NCBI GenBank assembly: GCA_964385635.1
Contig: CAYLPU010000003.1
Location: 30,461-94,460, forward strand
Length of the DNA stretch: 64,000 nt
DNA from: CAYLPU01 sp964385635
GTDB taxonomy: Bacteria; Chloroflexota; Anaerolineae; B4-G1
Reading direction: 5' to 3'
Position numbers and translations under genes: made by a program. Positions 49,588 to 58,727 of the stretch are shown here, piece by piece; position 1 is the stretch's first letter; the number at the start of each line of letters is the position of its first letter. The notes under the pieces are model-generated. The model ran no database searches. It had not been told where the DNA came from and worked only from the letters and a program-made list of their open reading frames with translations.

Positions 49588-51036
49588 ATGTTCCGTAGCC
49601 TAAACTCCCGACTGCTGCTCTCCTACGTCGCCGTTACCCTCGTCTGCCTGGCGCTGGTGGGGCTGGGGCTGCTGCTGTTCGTGTGGACCAGTCCCCTGTG
49701 GACCCGGACGGCATTCCTGCGGCTGGAGGCGACGGTCCGGGTGACGATGCCCGTCCTCCGGCAGGCAGGCCCGCTGGAGACTCTCCCGCCGGAGTCTCTC
49801 CACCGTCTGCTGGCACAAGCGGCCGAGGAACAGGAGGTGCGGGCGTTGCTGCTGGACGGCGAGGGGACGGTCCGCTTCGACAGCAATGGGGACTGGGAGG
49901 GGCAGCGGATGGACGCTGTGACCCGTGCGCCAGTCGTGCGGGGCCGCGTCCAGGGAACCTTCACCGCCCCCACCGGAGGTCGCTGGGCCTTTCTGGGCCA
50001 GGTAGTGGCTGCGCCGGGCGGGGATCGCCGGATCATCGTCTTCGTCTCCCCCCAGAGCCGGCTCCTGATGCTGGCCTGGTTTGCGGAGAACCTCCTGCCA
50101 CCGCTGGTGCAGGCGGGACTGGTGGCGCTGGTGCTCTCCATCCTGCTGGCGCTTCTGATCAGTCGCTCGGTCGCCGCGCCGCTGCGGCGGGTGTCTGGCG
50201 CGGCGGAGAGCATCGCCCGTGGCGAGACCGGCACGCGAGCGCCGGTTTCCGGCCCGGCCGAGGTACGAGCGCTGGCCCGCTCCTTCAACACGATGGCGGA
50301 CCAGGTCGAGGCCGCCCACCAATCGCAGCGCGACTTCGTCGCCAACGTCTCCCACGAACTGAAGACTCCCCTCACCTCCATCCAGGGCTTCTCCCAGGCG
50401 CTGCTCGACGGCACGGCCTCGACGCCCGAGGCGACGGCCCGCGCCGCCCGTGTCATCCACGACGAGGCGGAGCGTATGCGCCGGATGGTGGATGAGTTGC
50501 TGATTCTGGCCCGCTTCGACGCCGGACAGATGGTGATGGCGCGAGACCCGGTGGAACTCGGCCCGCTGCTGCGGGGGTGCGTCGAGAGACTAGCGCCCCA
50601 GGCACAGGCGGCCGGGGTGGCTCTGGAATTAGACGTTCCCGAGAAACTGTTCGTCACCGGAGATGGGGACCGGCTGGCGCAGGTCTTCGCCAACTTGCTG
50701 GACAATTCCGTCGCGCACGCGCCCGCCGGAGGCAAGGTGACCGTCGTGGCGCGCCGGGGAGAAGAGGGACAGGGTGTCGAGGTGACGGTCACTGACACTG
50801 GGGAGGGCATACCAGCCGAGGCGCTCTCCCGCATCTTCGAGCGTTTCTACCAGGTGGACAAGGCCCGCCGGCGCAGCCGGGGGGCCGGGCTGGGGCTGGC
50901 GATCACGAAGGAGATCGTCGAAGCCCACGGTGGCACCGTCACCGCCGAGAGCGTGGTGGGATTGGGTAGTAAGTTCACGGTGCGGATCCCGGCACGGGAG
51001 GGAGATACGGCGACGACGGTGGTGAAGAGGCGGTAG
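49588..51036 (+). CDS. Sensor histidine kinase
   Basis: Membrane sensor, about 482 aa. Order: TM1 (LLLSYVAVTLVCLALVGLGL), an extracytoplasmic sensing domain of about 150 residues, TM2 (about 165-195, LVQAGLVALVLSILLALLIS), HAMP, HisKA with phospho-acceptor H256 in VSHELKTPLTSIQGFS, and the ATPase domain with N box NLLDNSVAHA, G1 DTGEGIP, F box FERFYQVDK and G2 GAGLGLAI. All catalytic boxes are intact. ATG 49588 is preferred; the 22 codons upstream are repeat-derived. The cognate regulator is presumably the frameshifted gene at 39261 or the one whose tail remains at 49484. Confidence 0.93.
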   Translation: MFRSLNSRLLLSYVAVTLVCLALVGLGLLLFVWTSPLWTRTAFLRLEATVRVTMPVLRQAGPLETLPPESLHRLLAQAAEEQEVRALLLDGEGTVRFDSNGDWEGQRMDAVTRAPVVRGRVQGTFTAPTGGRWAFLGQVVAAPGGDRRIIVFVSPQSRLLMLAWFAENLLPPLVQAGLVALVLSILLALLISRSVAAPLRRVSGAAESIARGETGTRAPVSGPAEVRALARSFNTMADQVEAAHQSQRDFVANVSHELKTPLTSIQGFSQALLDGTASTPEATARAARVIHDEAERMRRMVDELLILARFDAGQMVMARDPVELGPLLRGCVERLAPQAQAAGVALELDVPEKLFVTGDGDRLAQVFANLLDNSVAHAPAGGKVTVVARRGEEGQGVEVTVTDTGEGIPAEALSRIFERFYQVDKARRRSRGAGLGLAITKEIVEAHGGTVTAESVVGLGSKFTVRIPAREGDTATTVVKRR

Positions 51037-51061
51037 AGCAGATTTCAAGTGCGCCTGCATC

Positions 51062-51090
51062 TTGACAACTCTCCCTGGTGATGGTATAAA
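51062..51090 (+). promoter_or_regulatory. Promoter of the Gld-type ABC operon
   Basis: TTGACA (51062-51067), 17-bp spacer, TATAAA (51085-51090). Near-consensus. Confidence 0.75.
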
Positions 51091-51126
51091 TACGCTCTGT
51101 CCAACTAGGGCAATCTGATTAGGCTG

Positions 51127-51175
51127 AAAGAGCACTCTACGGAGCAGGACGTTGGCACCAGGTGCTCTTTGTTTT
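51127..51175 (+). terminator. Possible attenuator in the ABC operon leader
   Basis: AAAGAGCAC (51127-51135) is the exact complement of GTGCTCTTT (51162-51170), with a 26-base loop and GTTTT after. It lies between promoter and first gene, so it may terminate part of the transcripts. AGGAGGT at 51230-51236 then serves ATG 51246. Confidence 0.5.
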
Positions 51176-51245
51176 GCGCCCAGAGGAAGGAACTCCCAGC
51201 ACCGCCTGTTCACGACGGTGATGGAATCTCAGGAGGTAAAACAGC

Positions 51246-52223
51246 ATGATCGAAGTGGAGAATCTGACCCGCTATTACGGCCCCACCCGGGCTGTGTACA
51301 ACATCAACTTTCACGTGGACAGGGGGGAGATCGTCGGCTTCCTGGGCCCCAACGGGGCGGGGAAGACGACGACGATGCGCATGCTCACCAGTTTCCTGCC
51401 TCCCAGCGACGGCACGGCCCGCGTGGCCGACTTCGACGTCTTCTACGACTCGCTGGAGGTACGCCGCCGCGTCGGCTACATGCCGGAGACGGTGCCCCTC
51501 TACCCCGAGATGACCATACAGGCATATCTGGACTACATGGCCGCGCTGCGCCAGTTGCCGGACCGCGCGCAGGCGGTGGACCGGGCACTGGAGGCATGTG
51601 GCATCGGTGACCACGCTGACGCGCCCATCGGCAAACTCTCCAAAGGGTATCGGCAGCGCGTCGGGCTGGCGCAGGCCATCCTTCACGAACCGGAGGTACT
51701 CATCCTCGATGAGCCCACCATCGGCCTCGACCCCAGGCAGGTGACCGAAGTGCGGGCACTTATCCAGGAGATCGGTCGTGAGCACACCGTCATCCTCAGT
51801 TCCCACGTGCTCCCCGAGGTGAGCCAGACCTGTGGTCGCGTGCTCATTATCAACGAGGGGGAAATCGTGGCCGAGGGGACGCCGGAGGAACTGACAGCCC
51901 AACTGCAAGGGGCGGAGCGTGTACTGGTGCGCATCGCCGACGCCGACCCGGCGGAGGCGGTTGACGTGCTAGAGCGAGTGGACGGCGTGATCAGCATCGA
52001 GTCTATTAGTGAGGAGGCCCGCGGGGAGGCATACGGCAGGGCCTACCAGGTCTCTTGCACCCAGGGGTACGACCGCCGCGCCGAGATGGCCCGCGCCGTC
52101 GTCGAGCAGGGCTGGGGGCTGCTGGAACTTCGCAATGTGGGGATGAGCCTGGAGGACGTCTTCCTCGAACTGACCACTGAGGAAGCGCCCCACAAGGAAC
52201 GTGAAGGAGGGGAAGATGCGTAA
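51246..52223 (+). CDS. ABC-2 type transporter ATPase (GldA/CcmA-like)
   Basis: ATPase of 325 aa. Walker A GPNGAGKTT, signature LSKGYRQRVGLAQAIL, Walker B VLILDEPTIGLDP, switch His in LSSHVLPEV. The C-terminal 100 residues form the DUF4162-like extension usual in this class. With the next three genes it forms a Gld-type exporter cluster (ATPase, ABC-2 permease, auxiliary protein, DUF4340). Cargo unknown; in gliding Bacteroidetes relatives support motility, elsewhere their role is undefined. Confidence 0.93.
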   Translation: MIEVENLTRYYGPTRAVYNINFHVDRGEIVGFLGPNGAGKTTTMRMLTSFLPPSDGTARVADFDVFYDSLEVRRRVGYMPETVPLYPEMTIQAYLDYMAALRQLPDRAQAVDRALEACGIGDHADAPIGKLSKGYRQRVGLAQAILHEPEVLILDEPTIGLDPRQVTEVRALIQEIGREHTVILSSHVLPEVSQTCGRVLIINEGEIVAEGTPEELTAQLQGAERVLVRIADADPAEAVDVLERVDGVISIESISEEARGEAYGRAYQVSCTQGYDRRAEMARAVVEQGWGLLELRNVGMSLEDVFLELTTEEAPHKEREGGEDA

Positions 52224-52935
52224 CGTATGGACTATCGCACGACGGGAATTGTACGCTTACTTCAGTTCCCCCATCGCCTACGTGACGATGGCCGCCTTCC
52301 TGGCGGTGATGGGACTTCTTTTCTGGCTCATCACCATCTACTCCCAACAGGCGGTGATGGCCTACACCCTGGGCAGCCCGTGGCTCTTTTTCGTACTCAT
52401 CCTCTACGCCGCCGTAGTGACGATGCGTTTACTGGCGGAGGAGCAGCGCTCGGGTACCATCGAACTGGTGCTCACCGCGCCGGTGCGCGATTGGGAGATG
52501 ATCGTGGGTAAATACCTGGCCAGCCTGATCCTTTTCCTGACGATGCTCCTCGTCAGTCTCTACCAGCCGCTCATCCTGGCCCGCCTGGGCGATCCCGACC
52601 TGGGTGCGGCGGCTACCGGCTATCTGGGTCTCTTCCTGGCCGGGGCGGCGCTGCTGGCTATTGGCACACTGACCTCGACTTTCACTCGCAACCAGGTCGT
52701 CGCCGCTATTATGGGCATTGCCATCGGCGTGGCGCTGTGGCTGGTGGAGTTCGTGGGTTCGCGGTCGCCCGGCACCTTCACGGGCGACTTTCTGACCCAA
52801 CTGGCCATCTTTACCCACTACTTCGACTTCATGGACGGGGTCATTGACACCCAACACGTTATTTACTATCTCAGCCTGGTGGCCATCAGTCTCTTTCTGG
52901 CCACGCGGGTGCTGGAAACAAGGAGGTGGCGGTAA
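52216..52935 (+). CDS. ABC-2 type permease (GldF-like)
   Basis: Six-helix permease, 239 aa from ATG 52216 (GGAGGGG just upstream; overlaps the ATPase gene by eight bases). Start region MRNVWTIARRELYAYFSSPI is the usual N-terminal coupling helix; RLLAEEQRSGTIELVLTAPV is the conserved cytoplasmic motif of ABC-2 permeases. Confidence 0.92.
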   Translation: MRNVWTIARRELYAYFSSPIAYVTMAAFLAVMGLLFWLITIYSQQAVMAYTLGSPWLFFVLILYAAVVTMRLLAEEQRSGTIELVLTAPVRDWEMIVGKYLASLILFLTMLLVSLYQPLILARLGDPDLGAAATGYLGLFLAGAALLAIGTLTSTFTRNQVVAAIMGIAIGVALWLVEFVGSRSPGTFTGDFLTQLAIFTHYFDFMDGVIDTQHVIYYLSLVAISLFLATRVLETRRWR

Positions 52936-54479
52936 TGCGTCGCTTCGCCGAACGATATGGATACATCCTGGGCTACGTCGCTTTGACCGCACTGGCAGCC
53001 GGCGCGTTCCGCTATCTGATCTGGCGTCAGGTGGACGTCTGGGCCGAGGGGCTGCTGATCGGCGGTGCGGTGCTGGGGGTCTTGTTCGTCCTGGCCCGTC
53101 CGGCGCAGGTGCGGGCCGCACTCACCCGGCGTGGTACCCGCTACGGTTCCAATGTTGTCCTGATGAGCATCGCCTTCATCGGTATCCTGATCGGGCTGAA
53201 TTACCTGGCTGGGCGGTATCACTATCGCTACGACGCCACGGAGTTGAAGGAACACACCCTCTCGCCTCAGTCCGTCCAGGTGCTGGCCGAGTTGAATAAG
53301 CCGGTCACCATCGTCGGCTTCTTCTCGGCCGACGACCTCCAGCAGGAGAACTTCACGAAACTGTTGGACCAGTATCTCTACTACAACGACCTCCTCTCCT
53401 ACTCAGTGATTGACCCGGACCGTGAGCCGCTCAAGGCACGCCAGTACGAGCCTGTTCCCTACGGCGGCCTGCTCCTGCAGAGCGGCGAGCGCACCGAGAG
53501 AGTCTACATGCCTGACGAGCAGGACGTCACCAGCGCGCTCCTCAAGGTCATCAGCGAGGAGAATAAGGTGATTTACTTTCTCACTGGCCACCAGGAGCGC
53601 GATTCGGAGGGCTACGGCAGTGATGGCTATTCGATGGTGGCCAACGCGCTGCGGGATCAGAACTACGAGGTGCGCACACTCAACCTGGCGGTCACGACGA
53701 CCGTTCCGAGCGATGCGTCGGTCGTCGTCGTCGCCGGCCCGCAGACTGAGTTCATAGAGGACGAACTGACGCGGCTGCAGTCGTACCTGATTCGAGGGGG
53801 CAAGGCGCTCATCATGCAGGACCCGCTCTACGATGCCGGTTTAGGCGACATTCTGTCTATCTGGCAGGTGCGCTTTGGCGCTGGTGTGGTCATAGACCCG
53901 GTCAGTTCGCTCATGGGCAGCGTGGCAGCCCCGGTCGTCGAAGGCTACCGCTTCAGCCAGATCACCAAGGACCTGCCGATGACCTTCTTCCCGCTGGCCC
54001 GTCCGGTAGAGCAGACGGGGGAAGACCCCACCGGGAACATCACTTTCAGCCCGCTGGCGGAGACCACGCCCCAGAGTTGGGCCGAGCAGGACCTCGAATC
54101 AGCCGAAGTGCAACTTGATGCAGGGGTGGACACACCAGGGCCGCTCACGTTGGTGGCGACTATCGAGTCTCTGCCCATCGTAGATTGGGGAGAAGCGCAG
54201 GCAGACCCTGACCTGAAGACGCGCCTGGTGCTGATCGGCGATTCGGATTTCGCCTCCGACGAGTATGTGGGGAGCCTGGGTAACGGCGTGCTTTTCCTCA
54301 ACGCGATCAACTGGCTGGCAGAGGAGGAGAGCCTGATTGCCATCGGTCCCAAGGGCACGCAGCCGCGCTCCGTATTCCTCACGCAGGTGCAGGCGAACAT
54401 CCTCTTCTTCGTCAGTGTCCTCCTGGTCCCGCTCGCGCTCCTGGCCACAGGCATCATCGTGTGGTGGCAAAGGCGGTGA
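52935..54479 (+). CDS. ABC transporter auxiliary protein, GldG-like
   Basis: 514 aa. Two N-terminal helices plus a third (VVLMSIAFIGILIGLNYLAG), then a large external domain of the ABC_transp_aux/GldG type (YDATELKEHTLSPQSVQVLA, VIYFLTGHQERDSEGYGSDG, VVVVAGPQTEFIEDEL, LVLIGDSDFASDEYVGSLGN), and a C-terminal helix ending WWQRR. The start overlaps the permease stop by one base (TAATG). Confidence 0.9.
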   Translation: MRRFAERYGYILGYVALTALAAGAFRYLIWRQVDVWAEGLLIGGAVLGVLFVLARPAQVRAALTRRGTRYGSNVVLMSIAFIGILIGLNYLAGRYHYRYDATELKEHTLSPQSVQVLAELNKPVTIVGFFSADDLQQENFTKLLDQYLYYNDLLSYSVIDPDREPLKARQYEPVPYGGLLLQSGERTERVYMPDEQDVTSALLKVISEENKVIYFLTGHQERDSEGYGSDGYSMVANALRDQNYEVRTLNLAVTTTVPSDASVVVVAGPQTEFIEDELTRLQSYLIRGGKALIMQDPLYDAGLGDILSIWQVRFGAGVVIDPVSSLMGSVAAPVVEGYRFSQITKDLPMTFFPLARPVEQTGEDPTGNITFSPLAETTPQSWAEQDLESAEVQLDAGVDTPGPLTLVATIESLPIVDWGEAQADPDLKTRLVLIGDSDFASDEYVGSLGNGVLFLNAINWLAEEESLIAIGPKGTQPRSVFLTQVQANILFFVSVLLVPLALLATGIIVWWQRR

Positions 54480-54619
54480 ATGGCCAATGACAAATGAACA
54501 AATGAACGTATCCTCTCAATAAGTCGGGGAAGGTGGGGCAAATTGGCAATTTGCCCTACGTTGGCCCCAGAATATTGAGATGATACAAATGAACAAATGG
54601 GTGTGGAGGTGGTGAGGCA
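54480..54619. repeat. Intergenic repeats before the DUF4340 gene
   Basis: Starts with GGCCAATGACAAATGAACAAATG units. A perfect palindrome follows, GGGCAAATT (54536-54544), GGC, AATTTGCCC (54548-54556), then another CAAATGAACAAATG tract. Belongs to the repeat families at 3031 and 8218. No promoter or gene was seen. Confidence 0.6.
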
Positions 54620-55210
54620 GTGAGTGAGCGCAAACCGTGGATCGTGACGCTGGTGCTGGTCGGCATCATGGCCGTGCTGGCGGCCTACATTTTCCTGGTG
54701 GAGGCCAAACGGGAACCGCCACCGGAGGAGGGGGCTTTACCTACGCCGGCCCCGCTCTGGAACTTCGAGGGTGGCGACGTGATGGAGATCGCGGTGACCA
54801 AGGGTGGGCAGACGACGGCAGTCGAACGCGACGATGGAGAATGGCGACAGACCCGGCCGGGGGAGGGCGAGGCCGACGGCGCTCGGCTGAACGGCCTGGT
54901 GGATCAAGTAGCCGGGATGAAGTTCAGCCGCGCCCTGGCGGACGTGGGTGACCTGTCCGCCTTTGGCCTGCAGGAGCCAGAGGTGCAGGTAACGCTGGTG
55001 CTCAGCGACGGGACTACGATCAACGTGGATGTTGGGGCGGAGAATCCGCGTGGGAACGCTCGTTATGTGCAGAAGGAGGGGGATTCACTGGTTTACCTGG
55101 TGACCATCGGTGACGTGGATGGATTGATCAGGCTGGTGGACGAGCCACCCTACCTGCCGACGCCCACCTTGTTACTGATCCCGACAGAGACGCCGACGGT
55201 GGAGCCTTAG
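54620..55210 (+). CDS. DUF4340 membrane-anchored protein
   Basis: 196 aa from a GTG start preceded by GGAGGTGG. One N-terminal helix (IVTLVLVGIMAVLAAYIFLV) anchors an external domain with the DUF4340 pattern: DVMEIAVTKGG, the Asp-Gly-Glu-Trp motif (ERDDGEWRQT), LSAFGLQEPEVQVTL and a Pro/Thr-rich end. Proteins of this family regularly follow GldG-like genes. It is short compared with many members (300 or more), with perhaps only one of the usual repeats. Confidence 0.85.
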   Translation: MSERKPWIVTLVLVGIMAVLAAYIFLVEAKREPPPEEGALPTPAPLWNFEGGDVMEIAVTKGGQTTAVERDDGEWRQTRPGEGEADGARLNGLVDQVAGMKFSRALADVGDLSAFGLQEPEVQVTLVLSDGTTINVDVGAENPRGNARYVQKEGDSLVYLVTIGDVDGLIRLVDEPPYLPTPTLLLIPTETPTVEP

Positions 55211-55670
55211 CCAGTTCCGATGGAGACGAACGTTGGGCTTCTGCTGGAGTTGTTCAAGAGTGGGAAGACGATGGCCCCGGCTCTGCAAGAGGGTGTAAGC
55301 ATGGGCCTTGCGCAGCATCAAAGCCTCGGCTTCCTCACGCAGCCTAGCCAATCGTGAAGTGGCCCGAGCCCTGGCTTGCAGTCGCTGTAGGGGCAAGTCT
55401 CAGACTTGCCCCTATGCCTGATCACACCTACTCTGCGCGTCCCATCAGCGCGTTGATCTCCCGGCGCAACTGCTCAATCTCCTGAACCACCCCAGACTCG
55501 TCAGGCCGCTGCCGGCGCTGCATCCTCTTGAAAGCCAGTTCCGCACACAGTTGGTGCAATCGCCGCGCTCGCCGCCAACCTTTCAGCCCCCCGGTCCACA
55601 GCGTCCGCCACTACGCACGGCTGCGCCCACCCGGCGTCACCATCGTGCGGTAGAGTGCATCAGGGATCAG
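55211..55670 (-). pseudogene. Decayed minus-strand coding remnants split by a palindrome
   Basis: No intact gene. On the minus strand, about 55580-55434 encodes GWRRARRLHQLCAELAFKRM and a coiled-coil-like VVQEIEQLRREINALMG ending at a stop, and 55387-55250 encodes RLREEAEALMLRKAHAYTLL followed by QSRGHRLPTLEQLQQ. Both have protein-like composition but no usable start. They are separated by a perfect 13-bp palindrome (55388-55414). Parent family not recognised. Confidence 0.35.
55388..55414. repeat. Perfect 13-bp palindrome, TAGGGGCAAGTCT/AGACTTGCCCCTA
   Basis: TAGGGGCAAGTCT (55388-55400), one base, AGACTTGCCCCTA (55402-55414). It is the best member of the GGGGCAA family also seen at 8218 and 54536. 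It has no T run and sits inside decayed coding sequence. Confidence 0.75.
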
Positions 55671-55987
55671 CAAGACGGTGACAGTGCGCGGCGGCTACAC
55701 TACACCGACCATGGGGATGGAGGGCCACCTGCTGCTCGTCACCTCCAGCAAGGACGGGGGGACGTGACCAACTCCTGCTGATCCCCAATGGCTGGCCGAC
55801 GTTGGGCACGCCGGTGCCACTGGATATCGCCGTATACCCGCAGGAAGGTATCGCGCTCGATTCAGATGGGGATCGTGTCTGGATGACGAGTGTGGGCAGC
55901 GGGCTGGTGAGTGTGATACAGGACGGCGAGCCGGTCTGCCCCACCCCGTTCTCGACCGGCGCCGGGGGTGGGGGCGAACCCCACTAG
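55671..55987 (+). pseudogene. Remnant of a beta-propeller protein
   Basis: Fragments in two frames: TVRGGYTTPTMGMEGHLLLV then SSKDGG in one, and GTPVPLDIAVYPQEGIALDS followed by DGDRVWMTSVGSGLVSVIQD in another, ending GGGGEPH. The VYP...GIALDSDGDRVWMTSVGSG pattern is typical of YVTN/NHL propeller blades. Frames change near 55760, so the gene is broken. Confidence 0.45.
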
Positions 55988-56066
55988 GGCTGGCAGCCTG
56001 TTTTCACCTTTATCTACCCCGAAATGAAGTCCCGGCCTCCGCGGCCGATCGGGACCCCCGCCCAGC

Positions 56067-57467
56067 CTAATCGTAGATTCCGCGCAGCAGTTCGACGTAG
56101 GAGTCCAGGAAGCTCTCGGCCTCGCCACGGTCCATTAGATCGGTCAGGATGCCGAAGTTGAACTGCAGCCAGCCCCGGAAGGTGTGGACAACGAAGCCGC
56201 AGCCGAGGTGGCGCAGAATGGAGAAATCGTAGTCCACTCCCATCACCTCGAGGTTCCCGGCCCGCTCCAAGAAGGAGCGGCCCGTGGGACGGCCGTCCTT
56301 CATCTCGGGCCAGAGCAGTCCCAAGTTGCTCACCACGAACGAACACGGCCGCTCCAGGATCCGGCGGACCGGGCCACGGCGCATCCGCAGGGGGAAGCGC
56401 CGCCAGAAGCGGATCAGGTGGATCAGCGCAAGGAAGTTGGCGATATCACAGCCCTCAGCCAACTGCCGCTTCCGCTCGGCGGCCACCATAGATACCAGCC
56501 TGGCCAGGTCACGCCGATCTTCCGGATCGGTGTAGATCATGACCGCCGAGCTCTGGTTGGCGGCTAGAGGGCCCACCCCCAGGCGGTCGCGGAGGTTGGT
56601 GACGGTCCACACGCTGACCAGGTCCGCGCTGGCGCCCTCCTTTTCCACCCAGCGCTCCACGGCCACGGCGCTCACGGCCAAGAGTAGGTCGCCAACGCTG
56701 CAGCCCAGGCGCTTGGATGTCTTGCGCAACCGTTTCATCTCCTCTGGATCGATCCGCCGGATGAGGTTAATGCGATTGGGATGGATGCGCTTTTCCTTCT
56801 GCGCGAGCCTGGCTGGAGGCCGTCGCGCCTCCTTGACCGCGCTGCCCAACAACTCCCGCAGAAAACGCGCCTTCGTGTAGCTGTGTAGCTTGCCGGCTTG
56901 CTCCTCCACCACCGAGGATGGGGCGATGGCCGCCTTCACCCAGTCCGGCTGGCTAGCGGTGAACAGCCGGTCGTAGTGGGCCAACACCCGCTTGTAGAAC
57001 TCGAACATGGTGCCGCCGTCGGCGGCGGCGTGATGCCAGACGCTGGTCAGATAGTACTCGTTGGTCGCAGTCCGGAAGAGGTAGATCTCGATGGGTCTCT
57101 CCCGTTCCAGGTCGGTGCCGCGAAGCAACCGCTGACGCAGGTGGCCTGAGATCGCCTCGCGCGCAGGAAGCCCCTCCTCCACCGAGGAGCGGAGATCCGC
57201 CAGCCGGATCTTTGTTTCGCGATGCCGCACCTGCTCCCAGAAAAGGAGATAGCGGCCGTCTATCTTGCGCTCGCGCAGAAGGGACCGGAAGACAGGGAAG
57301 CCGGCGATGGCTCGGGAGACGGCCAACATCAGCCGGTCCAGGTCCGGATCTCCCTCGAGCCGGATGCAGTCGTACTCGGTCTTTCTGTAATGCGGCGTCT
57401 CATAGAGGATGAACGGCTCGGACGCCTCGTGCAGAGGAATCCAGTGACAGGGGATGTCGGTCATCAC
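56067..57467 (-). CDS. Stand-alone condensation/acyltransferase-fold protein (HHxxxDG)
   Basis: 466 aa, CoA-dependent acyltransferase superfamily (NRPS condensation, wax-ester synthase, PapA-like). Seen: catalytic HHAAADG at about residues 140-146, DLVSVWTVTNLRDRLGVGPL and CSFVVSNLGLLWPEMKDG, the latter equivalent to the solvent-channel N-x-G region. No carrier protein or adenylation domain is near, so it is not part of an NRPS line; transfer of an acyl group to an alcohol or amine of a lipid or polyketide is the best guess. GGAG precedes the double ATG. It follows the DUF6159-like gene on the same strand and may share its promoter. Confidence 0.75.
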   Translation of the reverse strand: MMTDIPCHWIPLHEASEPFILYETPHYRKTEYDCIRLEGDPDLDRLMLAVSRAIAGFPVFRSLLRERKIDGRYLLFWEQVRHRETKIRLADLRSSVEEGLPAREAISGHLRQRLLRGTDLERERPIEIYLFRTATNEYYLTSVWHHAAADGGTMFEFYKRVLAHYDRLFTASQPDWVKAAIAPSSVVEEQAGKLHSYTKARFLRELLGSAVKEARRPPARLAQKEKRIHPNRINLIRRIDPEEMKRLRKTSKRLGCSVGDLLLAVSAVAVERWVEKEGASADLVSVWTVTNLRDRLGVGPLAANQSSAVMIYTDPEDRRDLARLVSMVAAERKRQLAEGCDIANFLALIHLIRFWRRFPLRMRRGPVRRILERPCSFVVSNLGLLWPEMKDGRPTGRSFLERAGNLEVMGVDYDFSILRHLGCGFVVHTFRGWLQFNFGILTDLMDRGEAESFLDSYVELLRGIYD

Positions 57468-57534
57468 GATGCTCCGTTCTCACGTGTAGCCGATTTGCCA
57501 GCCTATATGACTTCGCTGCACACTTTTATAGCAT

Positions 57535-58386
57535 TCACGATCCCTGTTTGGGACGAAAGGCCTCCCTCACCATCTCTTCGCCGAAGAAGCCGCTGGCCTC
57601 GCCCTCCGCCGCGTAGCGATACACTGCCGCCACGTAGATCCCGCTCAGCGTCGAATTGATCAGGCCCAAAAAGACCAGCGCCAGGACGAACAGCAAGACT
57701 GTCAGCACAATGGTCACCACCGAGCCCGTCGAAGCAGCCAGAACAATGACCGGGATGCCAAGAATGACCACCAGCACTGCCAGCAGGCCAAAGATGATTC
57801 CGATGCTGAAGTTGCCGACGATTTGCTCGCCCCAGGTCTTCTTCAGAAGGTTCGCGCTCTTCTTGATGGCCTCTATCGGCCCGACGCCCTCCACGACCAG
57901 GACAGGCACCACCAGGTACGTCGCCAGATTCCAGGCCAACCCAAAGATCGAGGAGACAATCTGCCCCAGGGTTTTCCCGCGCTCCGATAGCCAGCGCAAG
58001 ATCATGCCCACCGTGGCAGAGATCAACGCATAACCGAAGATCGGCCCGATGCGCTTCATCGCGATGCGGAACCCATCGCTGACCGTCGGGTCGCCCCCGC
58101 GCAGGCGGATCATCGCCGCACCGACAAGAGCCGAGTTGGCGAAGATGATGACGAAATACTGCACCAGGTAGAACACGAAGCCCACGACATAGCCGAGTGT
58201 CTGTGACCGTCCTGCCAGCAGCGAGTCGAAGAAGTCGGCCAGGAACATCGGGAAGGCAAAGCTGGCCGTCACCACCAACACGCCAATCGCGGACACGATG
58301 GGGAACACGATCAACTCCTTGTCGGCGCGCAGCACAGCAGCGCTTGCTTTGATCAGTGCCCAACTGTTGCTTATCCGTGCAAACAT
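57535..58386 (-). CDS. DUF6159-like membrane protein
   Basis: 283 aa, about six hydrophobic helices (VFPIVSAIGVLVVTASFAFP, LGYVVGFVFYLVQYFVIIFA, IFGLAWNLATYLVVPVLVVE, IVLTVLLFVLALVFLGLINS). Conserved features: VGAAMIRLRGGDPTVSDGFR, VLVVEGVGPIEAIKKSANLL and the Y-R-Y-A end. It matches what I recall as the DUF6159 family of unknown function. GGAGGAGG lies upstream of the ATG, and a near-consensus promoter lies about 85 bases further. Confidence 0.75.
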   Translation of the reverse strand: MFARISNSWALIKASAAVLRADKELIVFPIVSAIGVLVVTASFAFPMFLADFFDSLLAGRSQTLGYVVGFVFYLVQYFVIIFANSALVGAAMIRLRGGDPTVSDGFRIAMKRIGPIFGYALISATVGMILRWLSERGKTLGQIVSSIFGLAWNLATYLVVPVLVVEGVGPIEAIKKSANLLKKTWGEQIVGNFSIGIIFGLLAVLVVILGIPVIVLAASTGSVVTIVLTVLLFVLALVFLGLINSTLSGIYVAAVYRYAAEGEASGFFGEEMVREAFRPKQGS

Positions 58387-58468
58387 CGTATCACCTCCTC
58401 CTTGATGTGTCGCCCCCGTATGGGCGAGCCTCTTGTTTGCCCCTGATGATCAAATCCCGTCTGCCGCT

Positions 58469-58497
58469 ATTGTACACACACCCGCCACAGAAGGCAA
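58469..58497 (-). promoter_or_regulatory. Promoter of the DUF6159-like gene
   Basis: On the minus strand TTGCCT (58497-58492), 17-bp spacer, TACAAT (58474-58469): the same form as the promoter at 39211. Confidence 0.65.
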
Positions 58498-58624
58498 ACG
58501 CCCGACCGACGTCGGTAGCCCGCCCCTGGTCAGCCTACGCTGGGTGGGGGAACCCCTGCCGTAACCCTAAGCTTGATGTTCGGCCCGCTGTTCACGAATG
58601 TACTCAAGCGGCGATCCCGAAGGA

Positions 58625-58653
58625 TTTGCAGAATGGGGAACTGGGTATATACT
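58625..58653 (+). promoter_or_regulatory. Promoter candidate for the restriction-modification gene
   Basis: TTTGCA (58625-58630), 17-bp spacer, TATACT (58648-58653). Confidence 0.45.
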
Positions 58654-58727
58654 ATAGAAGGATTCTTTTTTATCTTTATCTGCGTACATCCGTGTTGATC
58701 CGTGTCCCATCAAGGAATGAGGATACT

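Larger units (their letters stand above)
58387..58727. other. Intergenic region with divergent promoters
   Basis: No gene seen. It contains the minus-strand promoter for the DUF6159-like gene, a plus-strand promoter candidate for the restriction-modification gene, and a TTTATCTGCGTACATCCGTG dispersed repeat (58668-58708) just before the latter start. Confidence 0.5.
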
